Positions 49,948-61,008 are shown, counted from the first letter of the stretch. The stretch is DNA of 64,000 nucleotides from Blastobasis lacticolella (GCA_905147135.1 LR990067.1:10850001-10914000), one strand, 5' to 3'. Program-made: numbers and translations. Notes: a model not told the origin generated them from the letters alone.

Positions 49948-52404
49948 ATGATTGATAATTATGTTAAACTTCAGGAGGATATAATTAATAAAATTGAAAG
50001 AGGTTTAAGTAATTTTAAAAAGTCTCCAAAAGAAAGGATATCAGCCGGTTACATTGATACAAGGTTAGAGGCTTTAGAAAAGTCATGGACCGTGTTTACT
50101 AGCAATCATCAAAAATTTGTATATGAATGTAAAAAAGAAATATTGGAATCTAATGACAGTGTGGTAAACGACATGTACTATAAATGTGAAGATGCTTATT
50201 TAGATTATAAATCGCTATTGAAAGACAAGCAGATGCAGTTAAAATCTAGTACAGTAGAAACTTATGAGTCTAAATTGCAATCGCAATCGAGTAATGTAAA
50301 ATTGCCTAAAATCGAAATTCCTAAGTTTTCCGGTAACTATTCTGAGTGGCCGAGTTTTCGAGATTTGTTTCTGTCTCTAGTTCACAAAGAGAGCACCATT
50401 GATAATGTGCAGAAGCTTCACTATCTTAAAGGTTGTGTTACCGGTGAAGCAGAGCAATTATTGCGGCACATTTCATGCACTGGGGATAATTATAAATTAT
50501 GTTGGGATCAATTAGAGGGTCGTTACAATAATAAAAGGTTCCAAGCTAATTGTATTCTTAAAAGGTTGACTAATCAAAAGGTTATACAATCTGAATCATC
50601 CACTGCAGTTAAGCAGTTATTAGATACAACCAAAGAATGTTTGAACGCATTAAAAAACTTAGGTATCGATACTAGTACTTGGGATACTATTATAATCTTT
50701 TTAATAAGCCAAAAGTTAGACTCTGAATCACGTAAGCAGTGGGAACAAAAAGTTTGTGAGTCATCTCAGAGTTTGCCTACTTTTAAAAAATTTCAAGAGT
50801 TTTTAGAGACTCGTTTCAGGTCAATTGAGTTTTTAGATACAAAGGCACAGAGAAACGACAAACCTAATTACAGCCATGTTTCCACTACTCAACAGCCTAC
50901 ATGTTTATATTGCTCTGATAGTCACAAATTGGCAAACTGTAAAAAGTTCGCAAAAGATGATGTTGATTTGAGGCGTAATTTTGTCCAGACTCACAGATTA
51001 TGTTTTAATTGTTTAGCTCCTAACCATTCCGTTTATCAATGCAACCAGTCCACTAGATGTCATATTTGCAAGAAAAAGCATCATAGTTTGCTTCATACCA
51101 AATTTCCCAATAATTCAGCTAATGGTTCAACCCGAGCTAATCAAACGACAGACGGCAGAGTGGTTGCCACCGTTGTTGGTGAAAAGCCAACTCAGCAGTC
51201 GTTGCAGGATCAAGGTCAGGGTTCAAATGGTCCAATTGTTTCTTGTTCATCAAGTAATTGCAGCCAAGTTTTATTAGCTACGGCTTTAGCAAAAGTTAAT
51301 TCAAACAAGAACAACACTCTTGTAGTTTTAAAGGCCTTGTTGGATCAAGGTTCTCAAGCCTCATTTGTGACTGAAGAAGCAGTTCAGATGTTAGGTCTCA
51401 GGAAAATACCGGAAACAAGTATCTTATCAGGTTTAGGCGGTGATCAGAGTTCGCATTTAAGATCGAAATCCTCTGTAGTTCTAAAGATTCAATCTCGTCT
51501 AGATCCAAGCTTTATTGTGACAGTTAAAGCTCATGTTTTAAAGAGACTTACCACATTTTTACCAAGTAAAAAGGTGTCAGTTCAGGTACTGCCTACATCA
51601 CTCACGTCTATAACTCTAGCAGATCCCTCATTTCACATGCCGAATAAGATAGATCTGCTTTTGGGTGCGGAAGTGTATAGCCAGATCTTGTTGGAAGGGG
51701 TACTCAAGGGTCTGTCGGGTTCTATTATTGCACAACATACTAGACTCGGTTGGATCCTCTCTGGCAAAATAGATGATAATTTTGCACCAACGAATCAGGA
51801 CAGAGTGACTTCCAATAGCATAGTCAGTATGCATTTAACTCATCTCAATGAGAATGAGCTTTTAAAGAAATTTTGGGAATTGGAGTCAGATCATTCTCTT
51901 ACAATTAAGAGACATTACTCAAAGGAGGAAGAGAAATGTGAAAGGTTGTTCGCACAAACAACTTCAAGAGATGATTCTGGCCGATTCGTTGTCAAATTAC
52001 CATTCAAGTCGGAAAACCCGTCTTGTAAGTTTGGCAATTCTAAACAAATTGCTCACAACCGGTTTCTTTGGTTAGAGAAACGTTTGTTAAAAAATCTTGA
52101 ACTAAAGAGTGAATATTCCAAGGTGCTTAATGAGTATCTTAGTTTGGGACACATGGAAAAGGTAACTCCAATGGACGTCTATAAGCCAGGAGCAGTTTAT
52201 CTGCCTCATCATGCAGTCGTCCGCCAAAATAGGACTACAACCAAAGTTCGTGTAGTCTTCGATGCCTCAGCTAAGGGCACAAACGGCATTTCACTAAACG
52301 ATAACTTAATGGTTGGTCCAACTCTTCAGCCAGAATTACGGCACTTAATAATGCGGTGGCGATGTTATCCAATTTCACTTGTCGCAGACATTGTAAAAAT
52401 GTAA
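49948..52404 (+). CDS. BEL/Pao polyprotein, first part: gag-like, protease, start of RT (ends at premature TAA)
   Basis: Starts MIDNYVKLQE with ATG at 49948, a start preceded by ACC. Residues 1-110 are a charged, probably coiled region. Residues 118-300 match the gag-like DUF1759 domain (KLPKIEIPKFSGNYSEWPSF). Three zinc-binding motifs follow: C319-C322-H326-C331, C352-C355-H360-C365 and a CxxC-HH type at 371-383. The aspartic protease (DUF1758 type) has the active-site motif DQGS at 466-469. RT begins around 745 (HHAVVR, KVRVVFDASAKG, NLMVGPTLQPELRHL). The frame ends at a TAA (52402-52404) directly after DIVKM, inside RT. The gene is in frame with the next segment. The stop lies before the YMDD site, so this product alone has no RT activity. 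Confidence 0.9.
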   Translation: MIDNYVKLQEDIINKIERGLSNFKKSPKERISAGYIDTRLEALEKSWTVFTSNHQKFVYECKKEILESNDSVVNDMYYKCEDAYLDYKSLLKDKQMQLKSSTVETYESKLQSQSSNVKLPKIEIPKFSGNYSEWPSFRDLFLSLVHKESTIDNVQKLHYLKGCVTGEAEQLLRHISCTGDNYKLCWDQLEGRYNNKRFQANCILKRLTNQKVIQSESSTAVKQLLDTTKECLNALKNLGIDTSTWDTIIIFLISQKLDSESRKQWEQKVCESSQSLPTFKKFQEFLETRFRSIEFLDTKAQRNDKPNYSHVSTTQQPTCLYCSDSHKLANCKKFAKDDVDLRRNFVQTHRLCFNCLAPNHSVYQCNQSTRCHICKKKHHSLLHTKFPNNSANGSTRANQTTDGRVVATVVGEKPTQQSLQDQGQGSNGPIVSCSSSNCSQVLLATALAKVNSNKNNTLVVLKALLDQGSQASFVTEEAVQMLGLRKIPETSILSGLGGDQSSHLRSKSSVVLKIQSRLDPSFIVTVKAHVLKRLTTFLPSKKVSVQVLPTSLTSITLADPSFHMPNKIDLLLGAEVYSQILLEGVLKGLSGSIIAQHTRLGWILSGKIDDNFAPTNQDRVTSNSIVSMHLTHLNENELLKKFWELESDHSLTIKRHYSKEEEKCERLFAQTTSRDDSGRFVVKLPFKSENPSCKFGNSKQIAHNRFLWLEKRLLKNLELKSEYSKVLNEYLSLGHMEKVTPMDVYKPGAVYLPHHAVVRQNRTTTKVRVVFDASAKGTNGISLNDNLMVGPTLQPELRHLIMRWRCYPISLVADIVKM

Positions 52405-55179
52405 CGACAAGTGAAAGTAGCGGAGGAAGATATAGATTTTCAGCGCATCCTCTGGCGTGAAAATCCAAGTGCTGAAATAGAGCATTTTAGACTATTAACA
52501 GTCACATTTGGAACTTCCTCTGCCCCATATTTGGCTGTACGCGCTCTACAAGAATTGGCTCACCAAGAAGGACATAACTTTCCATTAGCAGCAGATAGAG
52601 TCCTTCGTGATTTTTATATGGACGATCTAATGACCGGCTGTTACTCCGTAGAAGAGGGTGTCCAAGTTTATACTCAAATTGTACAATTGCTCAATGGAGG
52701 AGGCTTTCCTCTTCAGAAGTTTGCGAGTAACAGTAAAGAATTACTTTACCAACTCCAATTGGAAAGTAACAACTCTAAAGAGGTTAGAGAAATTAAGATC
52801 GACGAAGTGATGAAAATATTAGGACTTACATGGAATCGAGAAACAGATTACTTCCAATGCGTAGTTAAACTTTCTACTGAGGACAAGCTCGTAACAAAAA
52901 GGAAAGTTATATCGGATATAGCCCGTCTCTTTGATCCTTTAGGCTGGATAGCACCTGTTGTCACTAAAGCTAAGATTTTTATACAGCAACTATGGTTGTC
53001 TGGTATTGGATGGGACAGCGGGTTGCCGAGTCAACTGCTTAAAGATTGGACTCTATTTAGAACCGATTTAACAGTGCTTGAGGCTGTAACTGTTCCACGT
53101 TGGATCAAATCGTGCAAGGATGACAGATGTTTCGAACTGCATGGATTCTCAGACGCGTCGAATGCAGCATATGCGGCTGTGGTCTATGCTCGCATTATTA
53201 ATAGTCAGGGCAATGTGTATGTGAGTCTGATCACATCTAAAAGTCGCGTAGCACCTATCAAACAAGTCTCTATTCCGCGATTGGAATTATGCGGTGCAGT
53301 ACTGCTATCGAGACTTCTGAGTGAGGTTGCTATGACTTTACAGGTGCCTAGTCATAACATTCATGCATGGACTGATTCAACGATAGTTCTCGCCTGGCTA
53401 AGTAGTCACCCCAGCCGGTGGAAAACCTTTGTCGCAAACCGCGTATCTGAAATTCTCAGTATCACAGATAGTAATCAATGGTCACATGTCGTTTCCAAGG
53501 AAAATCCAGCTGACTGTGTATCACGTGGAATGCTAGCTTCAGACTTCATTAACAATCAGCTCTGGAAACGGGGTCCTGAATGGCTGTATCTTGAAAAGAT
53601 CAGCTACGAAAAGGCTACTCTTGGTGATACGAAGCTCGAAGAAAGAAAACCTAAGTTGACATGCCATTTAACTACTGACGAAGATGACAGCATCAGGAAT
53701 TTATTGAAAAAGTTTTCATCACTGACAAAGCTCGTCCGTGTCGTCGCGTTCTGTAAACGAGTTATAAACTGGAACCAACCTGAAAAAAGAAAAACCTCTA
53801 CCTGGTTAAGTACAAAAGAATTGCAAGATTCATTACTTAACTGTATCAAATTATGTCAGAGAGCAGAGTTTCACCAGGATATAGAGTCTGTAAAAAGCGG
53901 AAAGTTGAAGAAAAACAACAAACTTTCGTCTTTGTGCCCATTTTTAGACTCAAATGGGATATTGAGAGTTGGTGGAAGATTACAGAATGCAGGATTGATT
54001 TCATTTGACATGAAGCATCCGGTTGTTATTCCACATAAATCCCATTTCACAAAGCTGTTAGTTTTAGATGCACATATTAAAACTATGCACGGTGGTCCTC
54101 AGCTCACGCTGAATTACTTAAGGTCTAAATATTGGGTTATCGGTGCGAAGAATTTGGTTAGACTATGTGTACATAAATGTATTACTTGCATTCGTTACTC
54201 TACGCAAACTAACCAGCAAATGATGGGTGAGCTTCCTGAAGCGAGAACCACTGCACATAGACCTTTTATAAGGAGTGGTGTTGATTACGCAGGGCCGATC
54301 AATGTTCGAACCACAAAGGGTCGTGGTCACCATGCTACGAAAGGGTACATATGCTTGTTTGTGTGTATGGCTACAAGAGCCATCCACTTGGAAGTCGTCA
54401 GTGACATGACTTCGGAGACCTTTCTCGCTGCTTTCAAGCGTTTCGTAGCTCGTAGAGGTCATGTCGCCGAACTATGGAGTGACAACGGTACCACATTCGT
54501 AGGAAGTGCACGAGCGTTGGAAGAACTGTTCGATTTGGAAAGGTCTAGTGTAGCAGTGGAAATTGCTGACTGGTTAGCTTCAAATGGCACTTCTTGGCAT
54601 TTTATCCCTCCCCGTGCTCCAAACTTTGGAGGACTGTGGGAAGCGGGCATAAAATCAACCAAACATCACCTTAAACGAGTGATAGGAGACAGTACCCTAA
54701 CATTTGAGGAGCTGACGACTGTGCTGTCTCAAATTGAGGCATGTCTCAATTCGAGACCATTGTCGCAATTATCCAATAATGCTGAAGATCCCAACCCCTT
54801 AACTCCTGGTCATTTTTTGGTAGGTGAACCCTTAGTTTTGATTCCTGACCTTAATTTTGAACAATCCAATTTAAGTAATTTAAAGCGATGGCGTTTAACA
54901 CAAAGAATAGTTCAAGATTTTTGGCGTAGATGGTCACATGAATACTTGACACAACTGCAACAGAGGTTTAAGTGGACTGAACAGATTCCTGAACCCGAGA
55001 TTGGAAGTGTTGTTCTGGTTAAGGAGGACGATTTACCGCCGGCTAGATGGCTCTTTGGACTGGTTGTTGATAAACATCCGGGATTGGACAAACTCACACG
55101 TGTTGTCAGTCTCAAGTATAAAGGTCATATTATTAAGAGACCTTTGTCAAAACTTATATTATTACCTGTTAAGGATTAG
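52405..55179 (+). CDS. BEL/Pao polyprotein, second part: RT, RNase H, integrase
   Basis: Continues the same frame after the TAA, starting RQVKVAEED. Numbering from the GTG at 52411: RT active site YMDD at 69-72 (FYMDDLMTG); Pao-type RT-connection region to about 235; RNase H with D248 (GFSDAS), E292 (RLELCG), D322 (WTDST) and D368 (ENPADCVSRG); integrase zinc region H555-H560-C590-C593; integrase core D625 (GVDYAGP), D691 (WSDNGT) and E744 (GLWEAG); C-terminal DUF5641-like end (GSVVLVKEDDLPPARW). All catalytic residues are present. Without the upstream stop it would be one polyprotein. GTG is not a proven start; no ATG lies nearby, so this half is probably not translated on its own. Confidence 0.92.
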   Translation, partial: RQVKVAEEDIDFQRILWRENPSAEIEHFRLLTVTFGTSSAPYLAVRALQELAHQEGHNFPLAADRVLRDFYMDDLMTGCYSVEEGVQVYTQIVQLLNGGGFPLQKFASNSKELLYQLQLESNNSKEVREIKIDEVMKILGLTWNRETDYFQCVVKLSTEDKLVTKRKVISDIARLFDPLGWIAPVVTKAKIFIQQLWLSGIGWDSGLPSQLLKDWTLFRTDLTVLEAVTVPRWIKSCKDDRCFELHGFSDASNAAYAAVVYARIINSQGNVYVSLITSKSRVAPIKQVSIPRLELCGAVLLSRLLSEVAMTLQVPSHNIHAWTDSTIVLAWLSSHPSRWKTFVANRVSEILSITDSNQWSHVVSKENPADCVSRGMLASDFINNQLWKRGPEWLYLEKISYEKATLGDTKLEERKPKLTCHLTTDEDDSIRNLLKKFSSLTKLVRVVAFCKRVINWNQPEKRKTSTWLSTKELQDSLLNCIKLCQRAEFHQDIESVKSGKLKKNNKLSSLCPFLDSNGILRVGGRLQNAGLISFDMKHPVVIPHKSHFTKLLVLDAHIKTMHGGPQLTLNYLRSKYWVIGAKNLVRLCVHKCITCIRYSTQTNQQMMGELPEARTTAHRPFIRSGVDYAGPINVRTTKGRGHHATKGYICLFVCMATRAIHLEVVSDMTSETFLAAFKRFVARRGHVAELWSDNGTTFVGSARALEELFDLERSSVAVEIADWLASNGTSWHFIPPRAPNFGGLWEAGIKSTKHHLKRVIGDSTLTFEELTTVLSQIEACLNSRPLSQLSNNAEDPNPLTPGHFLVGEPLVLIPDLNFEQSNLSNLKRWRLTQRIVQDFWRRWSHEYLTQLQQRFKWTEQIPEPEIGSVVLVKEDDLPPARWLFGLVVDKHPGLDKLTRVVSLKYKGHIIKRPLSKLILLPVKD

Positions 55180-55415
55180 TAAAGATTTTCTTTTGTTTTA
55201 TCTTAGGATTTGATCCTATGATTTGTAATACTAAGTTATAGATAAGTTGTTAATGTAGCAAATTAAGATAGTCCGTTTATATAGCAAATTAAGTTTATAT
55301 CTTTTATCAAATATTATGTAAAGTAAGTTTGAATTTTGTGACACCTTGTGTTGTCGATGTAAAAACTGTTTATTTTAATAGTTCTTTAACTGGACTAGGT
55401 CCATGGCGGCCGGAA

Positions 55416-55606
55416 TGTTCAGACGACCAAACAGTGAAGATAAAGGTGATATAGTATGTAGTACCAACTATTGCCACTAGATGGCGCTGTTACAAATTTG
55501 TGTACTTTCTACATCGCGGTAGCAAGTTGTCGCATACAAATTATATATAGAATTTAGTTTTTGTAATAAATGATCTATTTTGAACCTTATTTAAATTGTT
55601 TTATTT
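55416..55606 (+). repeat. BEL/Pao 3' LTR
   Basis: By eye identical to the 5' LTR over all 191 bases. The flank that follows (CAATG) does not match the 5' flank (GGCAC). AATAAA is at 55565-55570. Confidence 0.9.
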
Positions 55607-55689
55607 CAATGCCGTAAATGTTGCTGTAGCGGCAGAGGAAAATTTTCTTGAGTTGATGCACTTATGATTTTCTACTGTACAACATACAC

Positions 55690-55900
55690 ATGTATCTCGC
55701 TCGTACGATTCGGATGTGGAATAACCTATCAGTCTCAGTGTTTCCTTTGGACTATGACATGGGATCGTTCAAGAGGTATATTAGAGGTCGCTTCAGAGGT
55801 GGGCAACGCATTGGTGACTCCCCTGGTGTTAATGATATTCCATAGGCGGCGGTGACCACGCACCATGAGGTGGCCTGCTTGCCTGTTTGTCTGCCGTATA
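55690..55900 (+). repeat. Retroposon family E
   Basis: CTCGCTCGTACGATTCGGAT, GACATGGGATCGTTCAAGAG, GGTGACTCCCCTGG, GCTTGCCTGTTTGTCTGCC. It has no A-run here. Confidence 0.7.
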
Positions 55901-56059
55901 ACATGTTGTGTGTAGAGTGTTGGAAATGGAAGATTTCAGATTCATGAACACTAGTTCTGATAACATCAACGTTATCAGTATGCGTATCTAACGGTCGTGA
56001 CTGAATTATTAGAAGTACAGCAACGAGTGACCGTTACGTACGATTTGCAAAGCTAACTC

Positions 56060-56165
56060 GTTGCATCATCGTCGTCGTCCTGGCGTCAATGTCCCGGTGG
56101 TGCATCTCGAACTCCGCCCTGACCATGATCCAGGATTCGCCAGATCAGGTAAAACATGCTAATGA
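56060..56165 (-). repeat. SINE-A 3' fragment
   Basis: CGTCCTGGCGTCAATGTCCC, CTGACCATGATCCAGGATTC. Confidence 0.55.
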
Positions 56166-56335
56166 TCAGGAACTTTGCTATAAGGTCTTATAGTGCGCGC
56201 AAACGCATGGGCTTCCTTCCAACTGACAATATTTGAGTGGCACTTGGCACTATATGTCCGTCAAAATGAAGAACACGTTAGCTAAGAAAGCGAGTGAAAT
56301 TGATCAAACATAGACCAAGCACAGTACGTAAGACA

Positions 56336-56597
56336 GTCATCATCACAACCCACAACAGTCCACTGCAGGACCTTGGGCCTCTCTCACAAATGGGGAGGTT
56401 ATTGCCATAATCTCCACGCTCGGCAGGCGGGTTGGAGATCGCAGTGTTGCAAACATAACAATGGATAACGCTGCGGCCCATTTTCCAGTTTACGGAGACT
56501 CTAGATCTTTTGCCTCTAAACGTTAGTCGCCTTGTACGACACCCACGAGTGTAAGGAGTTGGTGCTATTCTACTCTACCGGACACCACACGGCTGGA
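56336..56597 (-). repeat. SINE-B, reverse
   Basis: CATCATCACAACCCACAACAG, CTCCACGCTCGGCAGGCGGG, GTCGCCTTGTACGACACCC, ACTCTACCGGACACCACACGG. Confidence 0.75.
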
Positions 56598-56887
56598 CAA
56601 AACAGTAATGCTTGTAAATACGGGTGTATGACAGCTTACTAATATGGTAATGTTGATAATGGTCGATCTAGTCGACAAAATCGAGACCAGTATCAAACTT
56701 TCTCAGCAATATCACATACTTAGATATTGCTAACATTGTTTTCGAAGGCGTTTGCACACGGGCTGCATTCGATCTTTCATACATAACCTACAGCTTACTA
56801 ACTACACAATGTCATGACTTTTCCCCGCAATACCTATAAAGGAATGTTGTTCTGCAATCATGTCCTGGGAGCCTATTCCCGCGCTGT

Positions 56888-57249
56888 CAATAAATAATAA
56901 TCATCTTGGCGTTAATGTCCCGGTTGTGCTCTCGCGCACTAGGGACCGGGGTCCGCCTTGACCATGATCCAAACTTTGGCAGATTAGATTTCAGTGGAGT
57001 GACTACTTTATGACCTCTGTGACCCTGTTAACATGGGAACCTGACCAGATTGGATCATAATTACACACGTCGCCTGAATATGCAGGTTTCATCATGATGT
57101 TTTCACTCACCGTAAGAGCATCGGTTAGCATTCAACTAATGTACGGAGGTAACTCAAAAGAGAGTCATTGGTATATGGCTGCAGTGAGATTCGAACCAGG
57201 TATATCTCGCTTACGAGTCGGATACCTTAACCACTCGGCCACCGACGAT
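56888..57249 (-). repeat. SINE-A, complete, with imperfect target duplication
   Basis: All blocks present from ATCATCTTGGCGTTAATG to GGCCACCGACG. CCTATTCCCGCGCTGT (56872-56887) and CCTATTCTCCCGCTGT (57250-57265) match at 14 of 16 positions. Confidence 0.85.
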
Positions 57250-57454
57250 CCTATTCTCCCGCTGTGACATCTCGAAATCGTCGTTTTTTCTATCTTCAGA
57301 TCTCCATTAATAATGATACTGAAATGTCTATCGCAGCGAAATAATTGTATTTCAACTAGGTATCTTCGACTATCTTACAATGTGTAAATTCAATTTCAGA
57401 GCCGTTTTAATATCGATTTGTGGCTTGAAAAAAATGTCGATAGAAGATCACAGC

Positions 57455-57690
57455 GCAAGAATTAGCCCCCCTATTTTTGATGCGCTTGCCTCGAGTCGAA
57501 CGGTTATCAACTTCGATTTTCGATATGTAGTGTATATTATCTACTACATATCTACTTATTATGTATGTCACTGTAGTTCCCTATTTTTGAACCGTTCACA
57601 TTCAGCATGTACAATTTTTTTAAATATAGATATTTTTGTGCCAAAAATACAAATTGTAATTTTTTGGTTCAAAAATAGAGACCCCTAGTG
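57455..57690. repeat. MITE-2 group, two pieces
   Basis: CCCCCCTATTTTTGATGCGC at 57466; CCCTATTTTTGAACCGTTCA at 57578 pairs with GGTTCAAAAATAGAGACCCC near 57666. Confidence 0.6.
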
Positions 57691-57859
57691 CTTGTTGAAG
57701 CTGCACCGATGTCTTTACCTGTTTAGGCCAGTCTAATTGACACGATAGCGTTGTTTGTTTTAAATTAGTTCTGCAGTTTATGGAATATTTGTAAACTTTA
57801 TCCTCAGTTTTCCCGTGTCCCAATATCAGGTTTCCTTTTAACTTTTTTTATTACTTATT

Positions 57860-58000
57860 GACTAGCCAGGCATTTGACCGTCATCTCACCTGGTGGTAAG
57901 TGACGATGCGGCCGAAGATGGAGCATGCCCGTCTTGGAACAGCCTATTCACTCTAGCCTTGAAGGCATCCAGATTATATTGATCAGGGAACACACTTCAT
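57860..58000 (+). repeat. Repeat family G, best copy
   Basis: CTAGCCAGGCATTTGACCGT, GGTAAGTGACGATGCGGCC, GGAACAGCCTATTCACTC, GATCAGGGAACACAC. Confidence 0.6.
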
Positions 58001-58134
58001 ACTTACTCGTACTTCATTTAATATGTAGATCGTCGGTGGTCTTATGGTTGACGAAGACGACTCGTAAGATAGAGGTACCGAGCTCGATTCCCAGTGGTAC
58101 GGCTGCACAATAACCCGGTTCATCCTGGGATCAT

Positions 58135-58490
58135 CCTGGCGTCAATATCCCGGTTGTACTCTCAAGGGCACGAGGGCACGGGGGGCTTGACTATGGTCCA
58201 GGATTTGACAGATCAGGTAATTACAGTAGAGCGACAGCTGTCTGGCCTCTGTGACCTTACTACCAGGAGAACCTGACCAGATTAGAACATGGCTCATTCA
58301 GTCGCGTGAATGTGCAGATTTATTTCATCACGATGTTTTCCCTCACCGTAAGAGCAGTTAGTGTTCAACTAATGTACATAACTCAGAAATGAGTCAATTA
58401 TACATGGTGGCACTAGGGTTCGAACCAGGTACCTCTCGCTTAAGAGTCGGACCCCTTAACCACTAGGCCACCGACGTTCTCCTATGCCGT
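58135..58490 (-). repeat. SINE-A, near full length
   Basis: CATCCTGGCGTCAATATCCC, CCAGGATTTGACAGATCAGG, GGTTCGAACCAGGTACCTC, ACCACTAGGCCACCGACG. Confidence 0.75.
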
Positions 58491-58519
58491 ATCCCGCCGT
58501 AATACAGCCAATGAGCTGC

Positions 58520-58858
58520 CAAATTTTTAACCTCCGACGAAAGAAGAGAGGTGGCTTTGTGTATTTGTTTGTGGCATCCTAGCTGCCGAACGGATAGACT
58601 GATTTGGATGCGGGTTTCTCAGTTTGAAAGCCAGTTTAATCGAGATAGTCTTAGCTTTGTTTTATTAAAATCGGTTTAGTAGTTCCGAAAATATTTGAGT
58701 ATATGTGAACCTGGTTTGGGCATTATTCGATTTTTCTGTTGAGTGTTTTCTCCAACCCGCCTGCCAAGCGTGGAGGTTATGGCAAAGCCTACCACTGATG
58801 TGGAGGAGGCACAAGCCCAGCAGTGGACTGTTATGCGTTGTCGATATGATGTAATGAT
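58520..58858. repeat. Reverse family H tail followed by a plus SINE-B end
   Basis: 58520-58715: CCTCCGACGAAAGAAGAGAGG, CATCCTAGCTGCCGAACGG, AAATCGGTTTAGTAG. 58750-58858: CTCCAACCCGCCTGCCAAGC, AGCCCAGCAGTGGACTGTTA, GATGTAATGATG. Confidence 0.6.
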
Positions 58859-59094
58859 GAAAAGGAAAGACATGCAAATAAAGTAAACAATTTATATAGT
58901 TTTAATCATTTATTTGGTGTCACCATTCAGTTTATTATACATACACTCCATTGCTAAAAAAACGAGTACATGGTCAATAGACAAATGATACGCGACGGCG
59001 TTCCTCTTAAGGGCTTAAATTCATGAACAAAACAAAAAATTTCATACAAAAATACTTTAAACATAATTTTTAAACACGTTTAAGAAATAGGCAC

Positions 59095-60522
59095 ACACCG
59101 GGCTTTGTTATAAGAATCTTTGGTCTGTGTTATGAGCTCCCATATAAAGTTTCTCTGTATTTCTTTATCTATTATTTGCAGAAAACAGTTATGGGCGGCG
59201 TGTACCAAATTTTTAATCGCATTTAATTTTAAGATAATCACAAAATTTCATACAATATATGAAATAAAGCCCGGCTTGCACCAAATTCTTAAACGTTTAT
59301 GAATGGCTTTGCCTAAGCCTAAGATAAACACAAAACTACATACAATACGACATTATGCCCGGTTTGCACCAAATTCTTATTAATACACCGTTTAACGTTT
59401 TTTTGAATGAAGATTTTTAATTAAGTATCAGCTTAACAATGGAGTTCCATCATGAATGCACAACACAAAGTGCCAACGACTCAAATGCGTTCAAGATTTT
59501 GGTGCAAAGTTAACAAATAACACACTTTAATTAAAAATTTCGGTACACTCTTCTTCTCTTCTCTTCTGTGTCTTCTCTTCTGTTCTCTTCTCTCGCTGAG
59601 TATTCACAGAACAAGCCCTTATCAGTTCTCCGTCCAGTAGTAGACATACGGGGCGGGAGGAGTGACAAGGGAGCGTAACTGCGCATTCTTCTTTATCTTC
59701 TTTAGGTGTTCTCCACAGAATGATAAGTAATAAAGAATTATCTGCTAAGGACGGCTTGCACCAAATTCTTAAAAGCATTTAAGCTGATAGTTAAACAAAA
59801 GAAACATACAAGAAAACGATAAACATATTTAAGAATTTGGTGCAAGTTGTTGAATAAATTAACTTAGGTACTGATTTCTGTGATGTGACGGGCAGCGCCA
59901 CCTAGCGGGGAGTAGCGAAACTATGTGTGATTTATTTAGTCACACGGTGAAACAAATATGAGCCAAGAATATAGAACACGATTGTGTTCTTTTTACCGCT
60001 CGTTTAGAGACGCACGAATTTTTTTAATGCATCGCGCGAAAAATTCAGTTAGGGTACATGACGATGCATGACGCTGATTTTCGCTATTTTTGAATGGCTT
60101 TTGGTGTTGAAACCTAATAATGTAGGGATCAATAACAGGACAACGACTAAATGTTTTTCTGTTTATACCAAGTTAATGAGCATTTTTAGAGCATTTCGCT
60201 CGCTTGATGTAAACTCGCAGTGGGTATTAACCGATGTTTCGAAGGCTACGCCATTTTGTTTTTACTTATCAAGTATAACTCGATGTAAAGAAAATAAATG
60301 ATATTTCTGGATAAACCTATTACTAAGATACTTCGAAATTGAAATTTGTTTACAATCTTGTCGAATTTATACATACATAACAATAGTTTATACTTAAGCC
60401 AGTCAACAAATTAGCTCAGACCGGCTTGCACAAAATTCATAAACATGTTTAACGTTTTTTTATGTATAAAGATTTTTTTTATCACCTTCAATGCGTTTTT
60501 GAATTTGGTGCAAGCTGCCCTC
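59095..60522. repeat. Cluster of GCACCAAATTC repeats (MITE-3)
   Basis: Short elements with ends CGGCTTGCACCAAATTCTTA and the complement AAGAATTTGGTGCAAG. Clear fold-back copies at 59751-59850 and 60421-60519. Between 59195 and 59400 at least three similarly oriented partial units follow each other, about 75-90 bp each. A CTTCT-rich run is at 59550-59597. Confidence 0.7.
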
Positions 60523-60767
60523 TTCAGTCATATTTTAAGGTAAAGTGATGAAGAATACGAAAGTTTCTTTCTTCTCGTTCCTTCTTCATACTTCTAAGGA
60601 TCCATCGAAGCTTTCATGATTTCTGCATCTCAGATTTGGTTTATTCAGAAACCACAAAATGAAATGCAGAAACTGAATTTGGAGTTCAGTCTTGGTAGTC
60701 AGTTTACCTGTGAACAACAGAAATATTTAGAAAAAATTCAAAATTTGTCATCATTATCATCAGTATG

Positions 60768-61008
60768 AGTGTCCTTACACTCATGGCTGTCGTACAAGGC
60801 GACTAATGTTTTCGAGGCTAAATATCTACAGTCTCTGTAGGCTGGAAAATGGGCAGCAGCGTTTTCCATTGTTATATTTACAACACTGCAATCTCCAACC
60901 CGCCTGCCAAGCGTGGAGATTATGACAATAACCTGCCCTTTCGTGGGAGAGGCCCTTAGGTCCTGTAGTCAACTGTTATGGGCTGAGATGATGATGATGA
61001 CACTACAG
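60768..61008 (+). repeat. SINE-B, head missing
   Basis: TACACTCATGGCTGTCGTAC, GCGACTAATGTTTTCGAGGC, CAATCTCCAACCCGCCTGCC, tail GATGATGATGACA. Confidence 0.7.

Larger units (their letters stand above)
48915..55606 (+). mobile_element. BEL/Pao LTR retrotransposon
   Basis: About 6.7 kb. Two 191-bp LTRs flank a leader of about 840 bp and one long coding region. The domain order gag-like, protease, RT, RNase H, integrase is that of BEL/Pao. The coding region is open for 1,743 codons except for one TAA. The sequence before the 3' LTR (ATGGCGGCCGGAA) acts as a short purine-containing tract typical of this group. I could not find a clear primer-binding site or a target duplication. Confidence 0.95.

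Noticed and set aside
49948..55179. Two separate genes (gag-pro and pol)
   Set aside because: They share one frame, and the TAA lies within a single RT domain, so this is one interrupted polyprotein.
55416..55608. 3' LTR ending in CA at 55607-55608
   Set aside because: The 5' LTR does not share these two bases, so the comparison supports an end at 55606.
57380..57688. 102-codon plus-strand frame
   Set aside because: It coincides with MITE-2 group sequence; the translation is AT-driven and without motif.
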